Part shown: one piece after another, positions 63,697 through 64,000 of the stretch
Numbering within the stretch: position 1 is the first letter of the stretch
Layout: each line of letters begins with the position of its first letter
Assembly: GCF_000189635.1 (NCBI RefSeq)
Contig: NW_002476432.1
Span: 186,001 to 250,000, forward strand
From: Tetrahymena thermophila SB210
Taxonomy: Eukaryota > Ciliophora > Oligohymenophorea > Hymenostomatida > Tetrahymenidae
Length of the DNA: 64,000 nt
Reading direction: 5' to 3'
Program-made: the position numbers and the translations under genes
The notes under the pieces: model-generated
Database searches by the model: none
Seen by the model: only the letters and a program-made list of their open reading frames with translations
What the model was told of the DNA's origin: nothing

Positions 63697-64000
63697 AACA
63701 AAAATAAAAGTACTCTTAAAAGCTCTTTATACATGCATATAATATCAACTTCAATTAAAGCTTTATAATAACAAATAAAAGTTTTATCTTTCTTTGAACC
63801 AAAGAATGATTGGTAATATGTAATAGAATTTATAATGAATGATACTATGAAGTTAAAATTTAAAAAAAAAATAAATAAATAACACACATAAATTTGATTA
63901 ATAAACTATTTATTGATTTGTTTATAAAAATAATTAATTAATCACTATTTTATACTTACATTAATGTAAAAATGTTTGATTATCATTTTCAATAAAACTT
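63697..64000. other. 3' flank, no gene seen
   Basis: A/T-rich sequence after the YIP1 stop up to the window edge. Open frames here are short and A/T-driven. Confidence 0.5.

Overview
The window reads as nuclear DNA of a ciliate, most likely Tetrahymena or a close relative. It is very AT-rich. Long protein-coding frames open only if TAA and TAG are read as glutamine and TGA alone is the stop. Introns are short, AT-rich and GT...AG, and spacers are long and almost pure A/T. A run of 100 N marks an assembly gap. I see no rRNA, tRNA or CRISPR. Whether this is macronuclear or micronuclear sequence cannot be decided from the window.

Left part (1-28,033). A truncated membrane-protein gene on the minus strand; an ARL6/BBS3-like GTPase on minus; an Asn/Gln-rich single-Myb protein; a duplicated exon-like repeat; an eight-exon glycerol kinase; an SLC33A1-type acetyl-CoA transporter; a cohesin Scc3/STAG subunit in eight exons; a block of AT-rich tandem repeats; and a kinase-like protein with a C-terminal LRR-like region. 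All except the first two are on the plus strand.

Middle part (29,492-55,383). A head-to-tail array of one lineage-specific family: about 970-residue proteins with an N-terminal membrane anchor followed by a UBR-box zinc finger (the N-degron reader fold) and a long helical region without any visible RING or HECT domain. Four members are intact, one has a frame-breaking deletion, one is broken by a 198-bp mobile-element-like insertion with an exact 8-bp target duplication, and one is a decayed fragment. The spacers are duplicated together with the genes, so the repeat unit is about 4.1-4.8 kb. This array is the most unusual content of the window.

Right part (55,384-64,000). A Rab GTPase on minus; a possibly broken membrane protein on minus; a small secreted cysteine-rich protein; an orphan open frame; and a six-exon Yip1/YIPF5 homologue on plus. 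Rab and Yip1 proteins both act in the early secretory pathway, but nothing shows that they are co-regulated here. The other genes are ordinary housekeeping functions (glycerol use, cohesion, acetyl-CoA import, cilia) placed side by side without operon structure.
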